From positions 36,249 to 100,248 of the forward strand of contig DASRLO010000113.1 in the NCBI GenBank assembly GCA_035648415.1: 64,000 bases of DNA, read 5' to 3'. Below are positions 51,569 to 60,181 of the stretch, in pieces. Made by a program: the position numbers and the translations under genes. A model generated the notes under the pieces. The model was not told the DNA's origin and searched no databases. It worked only from the letters and a program-made list of their open reading frames with translations. Each line of letters opens with the position of its first letter. Within the stretch, counting starts at the first letter, position 1. The DNA is from DATARH01 sp035648415 (lineage in GTDB: Bacteria; Pseudomonadota; Alphaproteobacteria; ATCC43930; CGMCC-115725).

Positions 51569-52699
51569 ATGAAGCTGACGATCGAACGGGCCGCTCTTCT
51601 CAAGGCGCTGAGCCACGTGCAGAGCGTTGTCGAGCGGCGCACGACCATCCCGATCCTGTCCAACGTGCTGCTGCAGGCCGGCTCGGGAAAGCTGGCGATG
51701 AGCGCCACCGACATGGATCTCGAGATCGTCGAGTCGGTGCCGGCGCGAATCGACACCGACGGCCGGACGACCGCGCCGGCGCACACGCTTTACGACATCG
51801 TGCGCAAGCTGCGCGACGGTGCTCAGGTCGAGCTCGAAACGCCGGGTGGCGCGGGCGCCGAGCGCAACGAGATGGTGCTGCGGTCCGGCCGCTCGACGTT
51901 CACCCTCGCCTGCCTCCCTCCCGAGGATTATCCGGCGATGACCGGCGCCGAGCTGCCGCATCATTTCACGCTGACCGCAACCGAGTTGCGCACCCTGATC
52001 GACCGCACGCGCTTTGCGATCTCGACCGAGGAGACGCGCTACTACCTCAACGGCATCTATCTTCACGCGACCAAGAACAACGAGGTGCCGGTGCTGCGCT
52101 CGGTGGCTACCGACGGGCATCGTCTTGCCCGCATCGAGATGGTGCTGCCCGAGGGCGCCGCCGGCATGCCGGGGGTCATCGTGCCGCGCAAGACGGTCCT
52201 CGAATTGCGCAAGCTGGTCGATGAAGGCGACGACGAGGTGCACGTCGCTTTGAGCGACACCAAGATCCGCTGCGCGATCGGCGAGGCGGCACTGACCTCC
52301 AAGCTGATCGACGGCACCTTTCCCGATTACGACCGGGTCATCCCGACCGGCAACGACAAGATGCTTGAAGTGCCCTGCAAGGAGTTCGCCGAGGCGGTCG
52401 ACCGGGTGTCGACGATCTCGACCGAGCGCAGCCGGGCGGTGAAATTGGCGATCGACCGCGGCGCGCTCACCGTGTCGGCGACCAGCCCGGAAAACGGCAC
52501 CGCGATCGAGGAGCTGGAGGTTCGCTACCAGGCGTCGGCGATCGAAATCGGCTTCAATTCACGCTATCTCCTCGACATCACCGAGCAGATCGAGGGCGAG
52601 GCCGCGCTGTTCGCGATGTCGGATGCGGCGTCGCCCACGATCGTGCGCGACAGCGCCGATGCGAGCGCCCTCTACGTGCTGATGCCGATGCGGGTGTGA
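51569..52699 (+). CDS. dnaN: DNA polymerase III beta sliding clamp
   Basis: The beta clamp encircles DNA and tethers the polymerase. The 376-residue protein has three repeated domains, with MKLTIERAALLKALSHVQSVVERR at the start, IPILSNVLLQAG, KLVDEGDDEVHVALSDTKI, and the C-terminal YVLMPMRV that forms the partner-binding pocket. ATG 51569 fits; the frame to 51506 lies in the promoter region. Confidence 0.96.
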   Translation: MKLTIERAALLKALSHVQSVVERRTTIPILSNVLLQAGSGKLAMSATDMDLEIVESVPARIDTDGRTTAPAHTLYDIVRKLRDGAQVELETPGGAGAERNEMVLRSGRSTFTLACLPPEDYPAMTGAELPHHFTLTATELRTLIDRTRFAISTEETRYYLNGIYLHATKNNEVPVLRSVATDGHRLARIEMVLPEGAAGMPGVIVPRKTVLELRKLVDEGDDEVHVALSDTKIRCAIGEAALTSKLIDGTFPDYDRVIPTGNDKMLEVPCKEFAEAVDRVSTISTERSRAVKLAIDRGALTVSATSPENGTAIEELEVRYQASAIEIGFNSRYLLDITEQIEGEAALFAMSDAASPTIVRDSADASALYVLMPMRV

Positions 52700-52770
52700 C
52701 CCGCAAAACCACCCGGATTGTCAGGCTTTTAGGCTGGTTTTTGGGGCTTCCCCACCCCATATGAACGAGC

Positions 52771-53982
52771 ATGAGGTTGGGGGTGCATGAGACCCGAAAC
52801 GGCGCCGATCCGGTGGTCCTGCCGTCTCGCATCGGACGTATCGGCGTGACCCGGTTGGCGCTCACCGATTTCCGCAATTATGGCGCGGCGCGGATCGATC
52901 TCGCGGCCGGCCCGGTGGTGCTGACCGGTCCCAACGGCGCCGGCAAGACCAATCTCCTGGAGGCTGTATCGATGCTGTCGCCGGGGCGCGGCCTACGCAA
53001 CGCCCGGCTCGGCGACCTCGACCGGCGGTCCGCCGGCGATGGTCCGGAGGCCGCCGGGTGGGCGGTCGCCGCGACGGTCGAGCGCGGATGCGGCGCGGTC
53101 AGGATCGGTACCGGCCGCGATCCTGCCGGCGGCGAGCGCCGCATGGTGCGCGTTGACGGCGAAACGATCCGCGGCCAAGCGGCGCTCGCCGCGATCGTCG
53201 GCGTCACCTGGCTCACGCCGCAGATGGACCGGCTGTTCGTCGAGGGGCCGTCGGCGCGCCGACGCTTCCTCGATCGTCTCGTGCTCGGCCTCGATCCGGC
53301 GCATGCGCCGCGGGTCGCGTCCTATGAGCATGCGATGCGGGAACGCTCGCGGCTGCTGCGCCCCACCGACCAAGGGGGCCCCCCGGACCCGGTCTGGCTC
53401 GACGCGCTCGAGGAGACTATGGCGGCGCAGGGCGTCGCGGTGGCGGCGGCCCGGCGCGACGCGGTGGAGCGGCTCGACGCGGCTTGCGCCACTGCCGGGG
53501 GTCCGTTCCCGCGCGCGCATCTCGGTATCGTCGGCGCTGTCGAGGGCTGGCTCGACGAATTGCCCGCGCTTGCCGCCGAGGAGCGCCTGAAGGCGGCGCT
53601 CAGGGAAGGCCGCGCCGCCGATGCCCCGGCCGGCGGCGCGACGGTCGGGCCGCACCGCTCCGACCTCGCCGTCACCCATGCCGAGAAGGGTATCGCCGCC
53701 GAAGGCCTGTCGACCGGCGAACAAAAAGCGCTGCTGATCTCGATCGTCCTCGCCCACGCCCGGTTGCAGCGCCAGACGCGCGGCGAGCCGCCGCTGCTGC
53801 TGCTCGACGAAGTGGCCGCGCATCTCGACGCCGGCCGCCGCGATGCGCTCTTCGAAACCCTGCTCGGCCTCGAAAGCCAGGTCTGGCTGACCGGCACCGA
53901 AACCGCCTTGTTCACGCCGTTGCGCGCCGCGGCGCGCTTCCTCTCCGTCAGCGATGGCGCCCTTTCCGAAACAACCTTCTGA
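52771..53982 (+). CDS. recF: DNA replication and repair protein RecF
   Basis: RecF is an SMC-like ATPase that helps load RecA at gaps. The 403-residue protein has Walker A GPNGAGKTNLLEA, the signature STGEQKALLISIVLAHA and Walker B LLLLDEVAAHLDAGRR. The first 25 residues before RIGVTRLALTDFRNYG are not conserved, so translation may start later, for example at GTG 52846. The gene is followed by gyrB after five bases. Confidence 0.94.
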   Translation: MRLGVHETRNGADPVVLPSRIGRIGVTRLALTDFRNYGAARIDLAAGPVVLTGPNGAGKTNLLEAVSMLSPGRGLRNARLGDLDRRSAGDGPEAAGWAVAATVERGCGAVRIGTGRDPAGGERRMVRVDGETIRGQAALAAIVGVTWLTPQMDRLFVEGPSARRRFLDRLVLGLDPAHAPRVASYEHAMRERSRLLRPTDQGGPPDPVWLDALEETMAAQGVAVAAARRDAVERLDAACATAGGPFPRAHLGIVGAVEGWLDELPALAAEERLKAALREGRAADAPAGGATVGPHRSDLAVTHAEKGIAAEGLSTGEQKALLISIVLAHARLQRQTRGEPPLLLLDEVAAHLDAGRRDALFETLLGLESQVWLTGTETALFTPLRAAARFLSVSDGALSETTF

Positions 53983-53987
53983 ACCCG

Positions 53988-56501
53988 ATGAACGATACCG
54001 CGCACCCGACCGAGCCACAGCCCAACGGCGCCCACGGCGCGCTGCCGCCAAACGGCAATCCGCCGACCGGCGAGGCCGACGACGAGCCGCGGCTCTATGA
54101 CGAATCCTCGATCACCGTGCTGCACGGGCTCGATCCGGTGCGCAAGCGGCCGGGCATGTATATCGGCGACACCGACGACGGCTCGGGCCTGCACCACATG
54201 GTCTACGAGGTTGTCGACAACGCGATCGACGAGGCGCTCGAAGGCTATTGCGACACGGTGTCGGTGACGCTCAACGCCGACGGCTCGTGCACGGTCACCG
54301 ATAACGGCCGCGGCGTCCCGGTCGGCATCCACCAGGAGGAAGGCGTCTCGGCGGCCGAGGTCATCATGACCCAGCTCCATGCCGGCGGGAAGTTCGACCA
54401 GAACTCGTACAAGGTCTCGGGCGGGCTGCACGGGGTCGGCGTATCGGTGGTCAACGCGCTGTCGACGACCTTGGAGATGCGCATCTTCCGGGGCGGCTCG
54501 GAATGGTTCATGCGCTTCCACGACGGCGTACCCGAAGCGCCGCTCAAGGAGCTCGGCCCCGCCACGCTGTGGCCCGAGGGGTCGAAGCGCGAGGGCCAGA
54601 GGACCGGCACCGAGATCACCTTCCTGCCGAGCCCGCGGACTTTCACCTCGCTCGAATTCGACTTCACGACATTGGAGCACCGGCTGCGCGAGCTCGCCTT
54701 CCTCAATGGCGGCGTGACCCTGATGCTGACGGATTTGCGCGGGGTCGAGCCGAAAAGCGTCACCTTTCATTTCGAGGGCGGGCTGGAAGCCTTTGTCCAG
54801 TATCTCGACCGCTCGAAGCAGGCGCTGCATGCACCGTCGATCGCCATCAAGGGCGAGAAGGACGGCATGTTTGTCGAGATCGCGATGGAATGGACCGATT
54901 CCTACCACGAGACGATGCTGTGCTTTACCAACAACATCCCGCAGCGCGACGGCGGCAGCCACCTCGCCGGGTTCCGCGGGGCGTTGACCCGCACCGTCAA
55001 TACCTATGCGACCGACAGCGGCATCGCCAAAAAGGAGAAGGTCGCGCTGTCGGGCGAGGATATGCGCGAGGGCCTCACCTGCATCCTCTCGGTCAAGCTG
55101 CCCGACCCGAAATTTTCCTCGCAGACCAAGGACAAACTGGTCTCGTCCGAGGTCCGCCCGGTGGTCGAGGGGATCGTCGGCGACCGGCTTACCCAATGGT
55201 TCGAGGAGCACCCCGCCGAGGCGCGCAAGGTCGTCGCCAAGGTGGTCGAGGCCGCCGCGGCGCGCGAGGCGGCGAGGAAGGCGCGCGACCTGACGCGGCG
55301 CAAGAGCGCGCTCGACATCGCCAACCTGCCGGGCAAACTCGCCGACTGCCAGGAGCGCGACCCGGCCAAGAGCGAGATCTTCATTGTCGAGGGCGACAGC
55401 GCCGGCGGCTCGGCCAAGCAGGGCCGCGACCGCCGCTTCCAGGCGATCCTGCCGCTCAAGGGCAAAATCCTCAATGTCGAGCGCGCCCGCTTCGACCGGA
55501 TGCTCGGCTCGGCCGAGATCGGCACCCTCATCCAGGCGCTCGGCACCGGCATCGGCAGCGAGGATTTCGACGCCGAGAAGGCGCGCTACCACCGCATCAT
55601 CATCATGACCGACGCCGATGTCGACGGCAGCCACATTCGCACGCTGCTGCTGACCTTCTTCTTCCGCCAGATGGCGGCGCTGATCGACCGCGGCTTTCTC
55701 TACATCGCGCAGCCGCCGCTCTACCGGCTGCAGCGCGGCAACGCCAAGCCGGTGTACCTGAAGGACGACCCCGCGCTCGAAGCCTATTGCGTCGAGACGG
55801 TGCTGCGCGACGCGGTCTTCACCCAGCACGACGGCGGGCAGCGCGCCGGCAACGATCTACGCGACCTGTTGGAGCAGGCGCGCACGCAGCGCCGCCTGCT
55901 GCTGCCGCTCGCCGCCAAGATCGGCAATGCCGGGATCGCCGAACAGGCGGCGATCGCCGGCGCCTTCTCGGGCGACCGGGCCGCGGCGGCCCGGCGCACG
56001 ACCGAGCGCCTCAACCGGCTCGGCGACCCGCAGGACGGGCTATGGGAGGCCGAGACCGTCAACGACGACATCCTGTTCAGCCGCACCCGCCAAGGGGTCG
56101 GAGAGCGCCGCCTGCTCGAGACGACGATGCTCGCCGGCAGCGAAGCGCGCCGGCTCGACGCCGAGAGCGCGGCCCTGCGCGAGGTCTACCAGGGCCCCGG
56201 CAAGCTCGTCGCGCGCGAGCGCGAATACCGCATCACCGGCCCGACCGGCCTCGTCGAGGCAGTCATGGAACAGGGCCGCCGCGGCATCGACATCACCCGC
56301 TACAAGGGCCTCGGCGAGATGAACCCCGAGCAACTCTGGGAAACCACGCTCGACCCGGAAATCCGCTCGCTGCTGCAGGTGCGGGTCAACCACGCCGACT
56401 CGGCCGAGGAAACCTTCTCGACCCTGATGGGCGACCTCGTCGAACCGCGCCGCGACTTCATCCAGGCGAACGCGCTGAACGTGGCGAATTTGGATGTGTA
56501 G
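53988..56501 (+). CDS. gyrB: DNA gyrase subunit B
   Basis: GyrB is the ATPase subunit of DNA gyrase. The 837-residue protein begins with a variable Pro/Gly-rich stretch of about 35 residues. The GHKL ATPase (VRKRPGMYIGDTDDGSGLHH, DNGRGVPVG, GLHGVGVSVVNAL) is followed by the TOPRIM part (EGDSAGGSAKQGRDRRFQA, MTDADVDGSHIRTLLL) and the C-terminal YKGLGEMNPEQLWETT. It closes the dnaA-dnaN-recF-gyrB cluster. Confidence 0.97.
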   Translation: MNDTAHPTEPQPNGAHGALPPNGNPPTGEADDEPRLYDESSITVLHGLDPVRKRPGMYIGDTDDGSGLHHMVYEVVDNAIDEALEGYCDTVSVTLNADGSCTVTDNGRGVPVGIHQEEGVSAAEVIMTQLHAGGKFDQNSYKVSGGLHGVGVSVVNALSTTLEMRIFRGGSEWFMRFHDGVPEAPLKELGPATLWPEGSKREGQRTGTEITFLPSPRTFTSLEFDFTTLEHRLRELAFLNGGVTLMLTDLRGVEPKSVTFHFEGGLEAFVQYLDRSKQALHAPSIAIKGEKDGMFVEIAMEWTDSYHETMLCFTNNIPQRDGGSHLAGFRGALTRTVNTYATDSGIAKKEKVALSGEDMREGLTCILSVKLPDPKFSSQTKDKLVSSEVRPVVEGIVGDRLTQWFEEHPAEARKVVAKVVEAAAAREAARKARDLTRRKSALDIANLPGKLADCQERDPAKSEIFIVEGDSAGGSAKQGRDRRFQAILPLKGKILNVERARFDRMLGSAEIGTLIQALGTGIGSEDFDAEKARYHRIIIMTDADVDGSHIRTLLLTFFFRQMAALIDRGFLYIAQPPLYRLQRGNAKPVYLKDDPALEAYCVETVLRDAVFTQHDGGQRAGNDLRDLLEQARTQRRLLLPLAAKIGNAGIAEQAAIAGAFSGDRAAAARRTTERLNRLGDPQDGLWEAETVNDDILFSRTRQGVGERRLLETTMLAGSEARRLDAESAALREVYQGPGKLVAREREYRITGPTGLVEAVMEQGRRGIDITRYKGLGEMNPEQLWETTLDPEIRSLLQVRVNHADSAEETFSTLMGDLVEPRRDFIQANALNVANLDV

Positions 56502-56510
56502 GCAGCCTCG

Positions 56511-56789
56511 TCAACCCCGCCGGGCGTAGTGAAAACGGCACATCATAATCTCGATCCGCTGTGCCTCCCCGGCGCCGACAATGCGGTAGACGAGCCGATG
56601 TTCGCCGGTGATTCGGCGAGACCACCAGCCGCTCAAATTATCCCGTAACGGTTCCGGTTTGCCGATCCCCTCAAACCGGCCGCGGCGAATATCGGCAATC
56701 AACGCATTGATGCGACGCACGGTGCCGCGGTCGGTGTCTGGCCAGTAGAGATAATCCGCCCAGCCGTCCTCCGACCATAAGAGGTTCAT
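56511..56789 (-). CDS. yoeB: Txe/YoeB family toxin
   Basis: A 92-residue toxin of the YoeB/Txe group, ribosome-dependent mRNA endonucleases. Diagnostic pieces are the start MNLLWSEDGWADYLYW, KPEPLRDNLSGWWSRRI, GEHRLVYRI (catalytic Glu and Arg) and the end MCRFHY (catalytic His-Tyr). ATG 56789 overlaps the antitoxin stop in an ATGA junction, ensuring coupled translation. The gene appears intact. Confidence 0.93.
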   Translation of the reverse strand: MNLLWSEDGWADYLYWPDTDRGTVRRINALIADIRRGRFEGIGKPEPLRDNLSGWWSRRITGEHRLVYRIVGAGEAQRIEIMMCRFHYARRG

Positions 56790-57037
56790 TCCTCTATTTC
56801 GTGTTCGGCGAGTTGTCCTGCCTTGGCCTGGGCAATCGATCGTAAAAGCCGCTCGGCATTCGTAGGATTGCTCAATAAGTGTAAGGTTTCCTCGAGGCTT
56901 TCGTATTCGGCGAGCGACATCAACACCACCGGCTCGCCGTTTTGGCGGGTCACCAAAAGCGGTGCGCGGTCGTCGCAAACCTTGTCCATGCGGGCTTTGA
57001 GTTTTTGTCGCAGCTGGGAATAAGAGACCGTATCCAT
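56786..57037 (-). CDS. yefM: YefM/Phd family antitoxin
   Basis: An 83-residue antitoxin: the N-terminal Phd/YefM DNA-binding part (MDTVSYSQLRQKLKARMDKV, PLLVTRQNGEPVVLMSLAEY) and an acidic C-terminal tail that would wrap the toxin. It is transcribed first, with AGGAGGG before ATG 57037. The operator upstream has the TGTAC core expected for YefM. It would block YoeB and, with it, repress the operon. Confidence 0.92.
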   Translation of the reverse strand: MDTVSYSQLRQKLKARMDKVCDDRAPLLVTRQNGEPVVLMSLAEYESLEETLHLLSNPTNAERLLRSIAQAKAGQLAEHEIEE

Positions 57038-57055
57038 CGTCGCCGGCCCTCCTGT

Positions 57056-57089
57056 TGTACTAAAATGAGTACAGATAAAGAGGGTGTCA
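57056..57089 (-). promoter_or_regulatory. yefM-yoeB promoter and operator
   Basis: On the minus strand TTGACA (57089-57084) and ATTTTA (57066-57061) form a -35/-10 pair with a 17-base spacer. The inverted repeat TGTACT (57056-57061) / AGTACA (57068-57073) covers the -10. E. coli YefM binds palindromes with a TGTACA core, so this is the likely autorepression site. Confidence 0.75.
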
Positions 57090-57108
57090 ATGACGCCGCC
57101 TTTAGCCC

Positions 57109-58473
57109 TTATTTCCCGGCATGCGCCCCGGAATAGGCGACGCGCCAGAGCGTGCCGTTGCCGTCTTCGCTGAAGAGGAGCGCGCCGTCGCGGGCGATTG
57201 CGACGCCGACCGGGCGGCCCCAGACGCTGCCGTCTTCGGTGACAAAGCCGGTCACGAAATCCTCGTACTCGCCGGTCGGCACGCCGTCCTTGAGGATCGC
57301 GCGGACGATCTTGTAGCCGGTGCGCAGATGCCGGTTCCATGAGCCGTGCAGCGCGGCGAAGGCGCTGCCGCGATACTCGGCGGGGAACATCGCGCCGTCG
57401 TAGAACGCCATTTCGAGCGGCGCCGAATGCGGCTGGAGCAGCAAATCGGGCACGGTAATTTTGCCGGCGAGGTCGGGGCGTTCGCCCTTGTGCCGCGGGT
57501 CTTGGCGATCGCCGATGTAATACCAGGGCCAGCCGTAGAACCCGCCTTCGCGCACCCGCGTCAGGTAATCGGGCGGCAGATTATCGCCGAGCCCGTCGCG
57601 CTCGTTGGTCGAGCACCACAGATCGCCGGTCTTCGGCTCGACCGCGAGGCCGACGCAGTTGCGGATGCCGGTCGCGAAAACCCGCCTGCCCTGCCCTTGC
57701 GGATCGAACGCCAGCACGTCGGCGCGGTCGGTCTCATCGCCCCAGGCGGCGCCGAGCGCATGCGCGTCCCGCCATCCTTCAGGCGCTTTCTTGGACATGC
57801 CCTCGGCGTCGTTCGAGCTTGAGCCGACCGACACGAACAGGCGCTTGCCGTCGGGCGAGAAGGCGATATCGCGGGTCCAATGGCCCGCGCCGCTTTCCGC
57901 GAGGCGCGGCACGATGGTTTCGGGCGGCGCGCTCGCCTTCAGGTCGCCGTTCCCATAGGGAAAGCGCAGAACCGACATCGTCGTCGCGACATAGACAAAG
58001 CGCGGGTCGGGGCCGGGCGGATAGAACGCAATGCCGAACGGCTCCGCGAGCCCGGCGGCGAAGACCTGGTTTTGCTCAGCCTTCGCCCCGCCAGCCGCGG
58101 CCCGCACCACCCGCACCCGTCCGGCCCGGCTCTCGGCGATAAAGATGTCGCCGTTGGGCGCGACGCGAATGGCGCGCGGAGCCTCGAGACGGTCGGCCAA
58201 CAGCGAAACGGCGAATCCGGGCGGCGCCGAAAGCTGCGCCCCGGCCGGCCGCGCGATGATGCGCGCCGACTCGCGCGCCGCGGGGGTGGCGTAGGGAGCC
58301 GGCAGATCGGCGGCGGTTATCTTACGGAGTGTACCCGGCGCATCGGCTTTCCAGTCGCCGAATGCCGCCTGGCCGGTCAGGATTTGGGGCGGGTCGGCCG
58401 CCGCCAGGAAGATGGCGCTCGCACAAAGCCCGGCGCCGGCCAGCGCGGCTAGCTTCCACCCACGACCCAGCAT
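57109..58473 (-). CDS. PQQ-type soluble sugar dehydrogenase (sorbosone dehydrogenase-like)
   Basis: A 454-residue exported beta-propeller protein. A signal peptide (LAALAGAGLCASAIFLAAA) precedes the propeller. Segments LEAPRAIRVAPNGDIFIAE, AEPFGIAFYP, FATGIRNCVGLAVEP and GWPWYYIG are those of the GDH-B / L-sorbosone dehydrogenase group that uses pyrroloquinoline quinone in the periplasm. No PQQ synthesis genes are in the window. ATG 58473 follows GGGAGGGGGCG. Transcription from the VOC genes upstream is possible over a gap of about 105 bases. Confidence 0.85.
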   Translation of the reverse strand: MLGRGWKLAALAGAGLCASAIFLAAADPPQILTGQAAFGDWKADAPGTLRKITAADLPAPYATPAARESARIIARPAGAQLSAPPGFAVSLLADRLEAPRAIRVAPNGDIFIAESRAGRVRVVRAAAGGAKAEQNQVFAAGLAEPFGIAFYPPGPDPRFVYVATTMSVLRFPYGNGDLKASAPPETIVPRLAESGAGHWTRDIAFSPDGKRLFVSVGSSSNDAEGMSKKAPEGWRDAHALGAAWGDETDRADVLAFDPQGQGRRVFATGIRNCVGLAVEPKTGDLWCSTNERDGLGDNLPPDYLTRVREGGFYGWPWYYIGDRQDPRHKGERPDLAGKITVPDLLLQPHSAPLEMAFYDGAMFPAEYRGSAFAALHGSWNRHLRTGYKIVRAILKDGVPTGEYEDFVTGFVTEDGSVWGRPVGVAIARDGALLFSEDGNGTLWRVAYSGAHAGK

Positions 58474-58578
58474 CGCCCCCTCCCGTCGCCAAGTGCCCTT
58501 GGTCAACGGCAATGCGGCGCGCTTCTCCCGCCTTCTCCCCACAGAGCGAAGGCAATCATCGCATGGCGACCGGGAAAG

Positions 58579-59001
58579 CTACTCCGCGGCTTCCTTGATC
58601 GCGGCGGGCAGCGCCTCGGCGCCGGTCCAGGCATGCTCGGCGACATCGAAGAGCACACCCTCGGGGCCGTAGAGCTTGACCTCGAAACCGCCGGTGCGGT
58701 CCGGGTTCTCCTGGTCCATGTAATGGGTGCCGCCGAGCGCCTCGACCGCCTTCTGCGCCTCATCGATATTCTCGACGAGGATGCCGAAATGATGGAGGCC
58801 GGTGTAGTCCATGCCCTTGCCGATCTGGTCGCTCTTGAACTTTAGGATCGCCAGGTCGATCGTGCCGTCGCTGATGTGGTGGCCGTAAGCGAGCGTCCCG
58901 TCATTGCTGCTCACGAGCTTGAAATCGAACGCCTTGATATAGAAATCGGCCATCGCGTCGGGGTCTTTGCAGGCGATGGCGAGGTGGCGCAGCTTGGCCA
59001 T
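58579..59001 (-). CDS. VOC family protein (second of tandem pair)
   Basis: A 140-residue glyoxalase/bleomycin-resistance/dioxygenase fold protein. Metal-site residues are seen in KLRHLAIACKDP (His), GLHHFGILVEN (His) and LFDVAEHAW (Glu). It is closely similar along its whole length to the next protein, including the C-terminal LPAAIKEAAE, so the two are a tandem duplication. AAGGAGAC precedes the ATG. The substrate is unknown. Confidence 0.9.
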   Translation of the reverse strand: MAKLRHLAIACKDPDAMADFYIKAFDFKLVSSNDGTLAYGHHISDGTIDLAILKFKSDQIGKGMDYTGLHHFGILVENIDEAQKAVEALGGTHYMDQENPDRTGGFEVKLYGPEGVLFDVAEHAWTGAEALPAAIKEAAE

Positions 59002-59013
59002 GAATTTGTCTCC

Positions 59014-59439
59014 TTATTCGGCGGCTTGCTTGATCGGCGCGGGGAGCGGCTCCGAGCCGGCCCAGCCATGCTCGGCGATATCGAACAGCACGCCTTCGGG
59101 GCCGAAGAATTTCTTCTCGAAATACCCGGCCTGGTGACCGCCCTGGCCCTGGTCGATGTAGTGCTCGGCACCGAGGCTGTCGAGCTTCTTGGTGAACGCG
59201 TCGACGTCGTCGACCAGCACGCCGAAATGATGCAGCCCGCGATAATCCATGCCCTTGCCGAGCTGGTCGGTCTTGAACTTGAGGATCGCCATGTTGAGCG
59301 TGCCGTCGGAGAGGAACACGCCGTCGGCGAGGTGGCCGTTCGGCCGGCCGACTTCCTTGAAATCGAACGCTTTCTTGTAGAATTCAGCCATCGCTTCCGG
59401 GTCTTCGGCGGCGATCGCGATGTGACGGAGCTTGGGCAT
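59014..59439 (-). CDS. VOC family protein (first of tandem pair)
   Basis: A 141-residue VOC-fold metalloprotein: MPKLRHIAIAAEDPEAMAEF, DYRGLHHFGVLVDD and GVLFDIAEHGW carry the presumed metal ligands. It duplicates the downstream neighbour, which begins 12 bases later, and the two may form a heterodimer since VOC proteins are usually dimeric. ATG 59439 with GGAGGG upstream was chosen over the open frame to 59535, which overlaps the Nudix gene. Confidence 0.9.
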   Translation of the reverse strand: MPKLRHIAIAAEDPEAMAEFYKKAFDFKEVGRPNGHLADGVFLSDGTLNMAILKFKTDQLGKGMDYRGLHHFGVLVDDVDAFTKKLDSLGAEHYIDQGQGGHQAGYFEKKFFGPEGVLFDIAEHGWAGSEPLPAPIKQAAE

Positions 59440-59474
59440 GGCGTCCCTCCAGAAATCGATGCTGGTCAGTTCTA

Positions 59475-59903
59475 TCATGTCAGCGCGGAGAGCGAAATCT
59501 CGGCCAGCAGCCGCGCCAGGTTCTTGCCGACACACCCCAGCGCCTCTTCATGCGTAAACAGGCCGAAGCGGTCGAATTCCGGCAGTCGCGTGCCGTCCGC
59601 CAGGGTGAAGAATTCGCCGCAACTCAGCGTCTTCGGGTCAGGCAGGTCCGGCACGACCCAGGCGAACAGCGCCAGATCCTTGGTGCGCAGATAGGGAAAC
59701 AACCCGATCTCGGTCAGGGCCTCCGGCGGCGCGGCGAGACCGGTTTCCTCCAGCAGTTCGCGGATCGCGGCGGCGGCAAAGCTCTCGCCCGGCTCGACCC
59801 CGCCTTTCGGGATGTCCCAGCGCGGCGAGCGGCTGGCATGGCCGAGCAACAGAAGCTGCCCGTCGGTGACGATGACGCCGCTGCTGACGGTTTTGGCCGG
59901 CAC
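59475..59903 (-). CDS. Nudix hydrolase
   Basis: A 142-residue Nudix enzyme hydrolysing a nucleoside diphosphate linked to another group. The Nudix box is complete: GGVEPGESFAAAAIREL followed by LEETG (G-x5-E-x7-R-E-x2-E-E-x-G). The start is a GTG at 59903 placed directly after the stop of the small lipoprotein gene, so the two are translationally coupled. The specific substrate is not predictable. Confidence 0.9.
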   Translation of the reverse strand: MPAKTVSSGVIVTDGQLLLLGHASRSPRWDIPKGGVEPGESFAAAAIRELLEETGLAAPPEALTEIGLFPYLRTKDLALFAWVVPDLPDPKTLSCGEFFTLADGTRLPEFDRFGLFTHEEALGCVGKNLARLLAEISLSALT

Positions 59904-60035
59904 CTAACGGGTCGCCCCGCCGGAGACGCCGCCGTAGAAGCCGCCGAACCGGCCGTTGCCGGAGCGCCTGTCGCCATCGGCGCAGCCGGCGAGGACAACG
60001 CAGGCGAAAATCAAAAGCGCAGATGCCAATCGCAT
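59904..60035 (-). CDS. Micro-lipoprotein 2 (43 aa)
   Basis: A 43-residue lipoprotein: signal MRLASALLIFACVVLAGC with lipobox LAGC, leaving a glycine/arginine-rich mature part of about 26 residues (NGRFGGFYGGVSGG). ATG 60035 shares one base with the stop of the preceding micro-lipoprotein (TGATG), and its stop abuts the Nudix GTG. The overlaps and the clean lipobox argue for a real gene. The function is unknown. Confidence 0.7.
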   Translation of the reverse strand: MRLASALLIFACVVLAGCADGDRRSGNGRFGGFYGGVSGGATR

Positions 60036-60181
60036 CACATCCCCGCCCCGCCTCCGCCGGCGCCACCGGATTCGCCGTGGACAGGCTCTAAATCGGCGCC
60101 GGGGGGCGGCTGATAGCCCGCCGCGACGCAGCCGCCGACCGCGACGCAGACAGCCAAGACGAATGCTATTCGCCAGCTCAT
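60035..60181 (-). CDS. Micro-lipoprotein 1 (48 aa)
   Basis: A 48-residue lipoprotein: MSWRIAFVLAVCVAVGGC is a signal with lipobox VGGC, followed by a proline- and glycine-rich tail (AAGYQPPPGADLEP, then GGAGGGGAGM). ATG 60181 overlaps the stop of the PhyH gene (ATGA), and its own stop overlaps the next micro-lipoprotein start. It resembles entericidin-like small lipoproteins only in size and build, not in sequence. Confidence 0.65.
   Translation of the reverse strand: MSWRIAFVLAVCVAVGGCVAAGYQPPPGADLEPVHGESGGAGGGGAGM

Noticed and set aside
53322..55829. A minus-strand open frame of over 800 codons opposite recF and gyrB
   Set aside because: It is the shadow of two genuine genes with full motifs; high G+C leaves antisense frames open. 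Its translation is low-complexity and has no domain.
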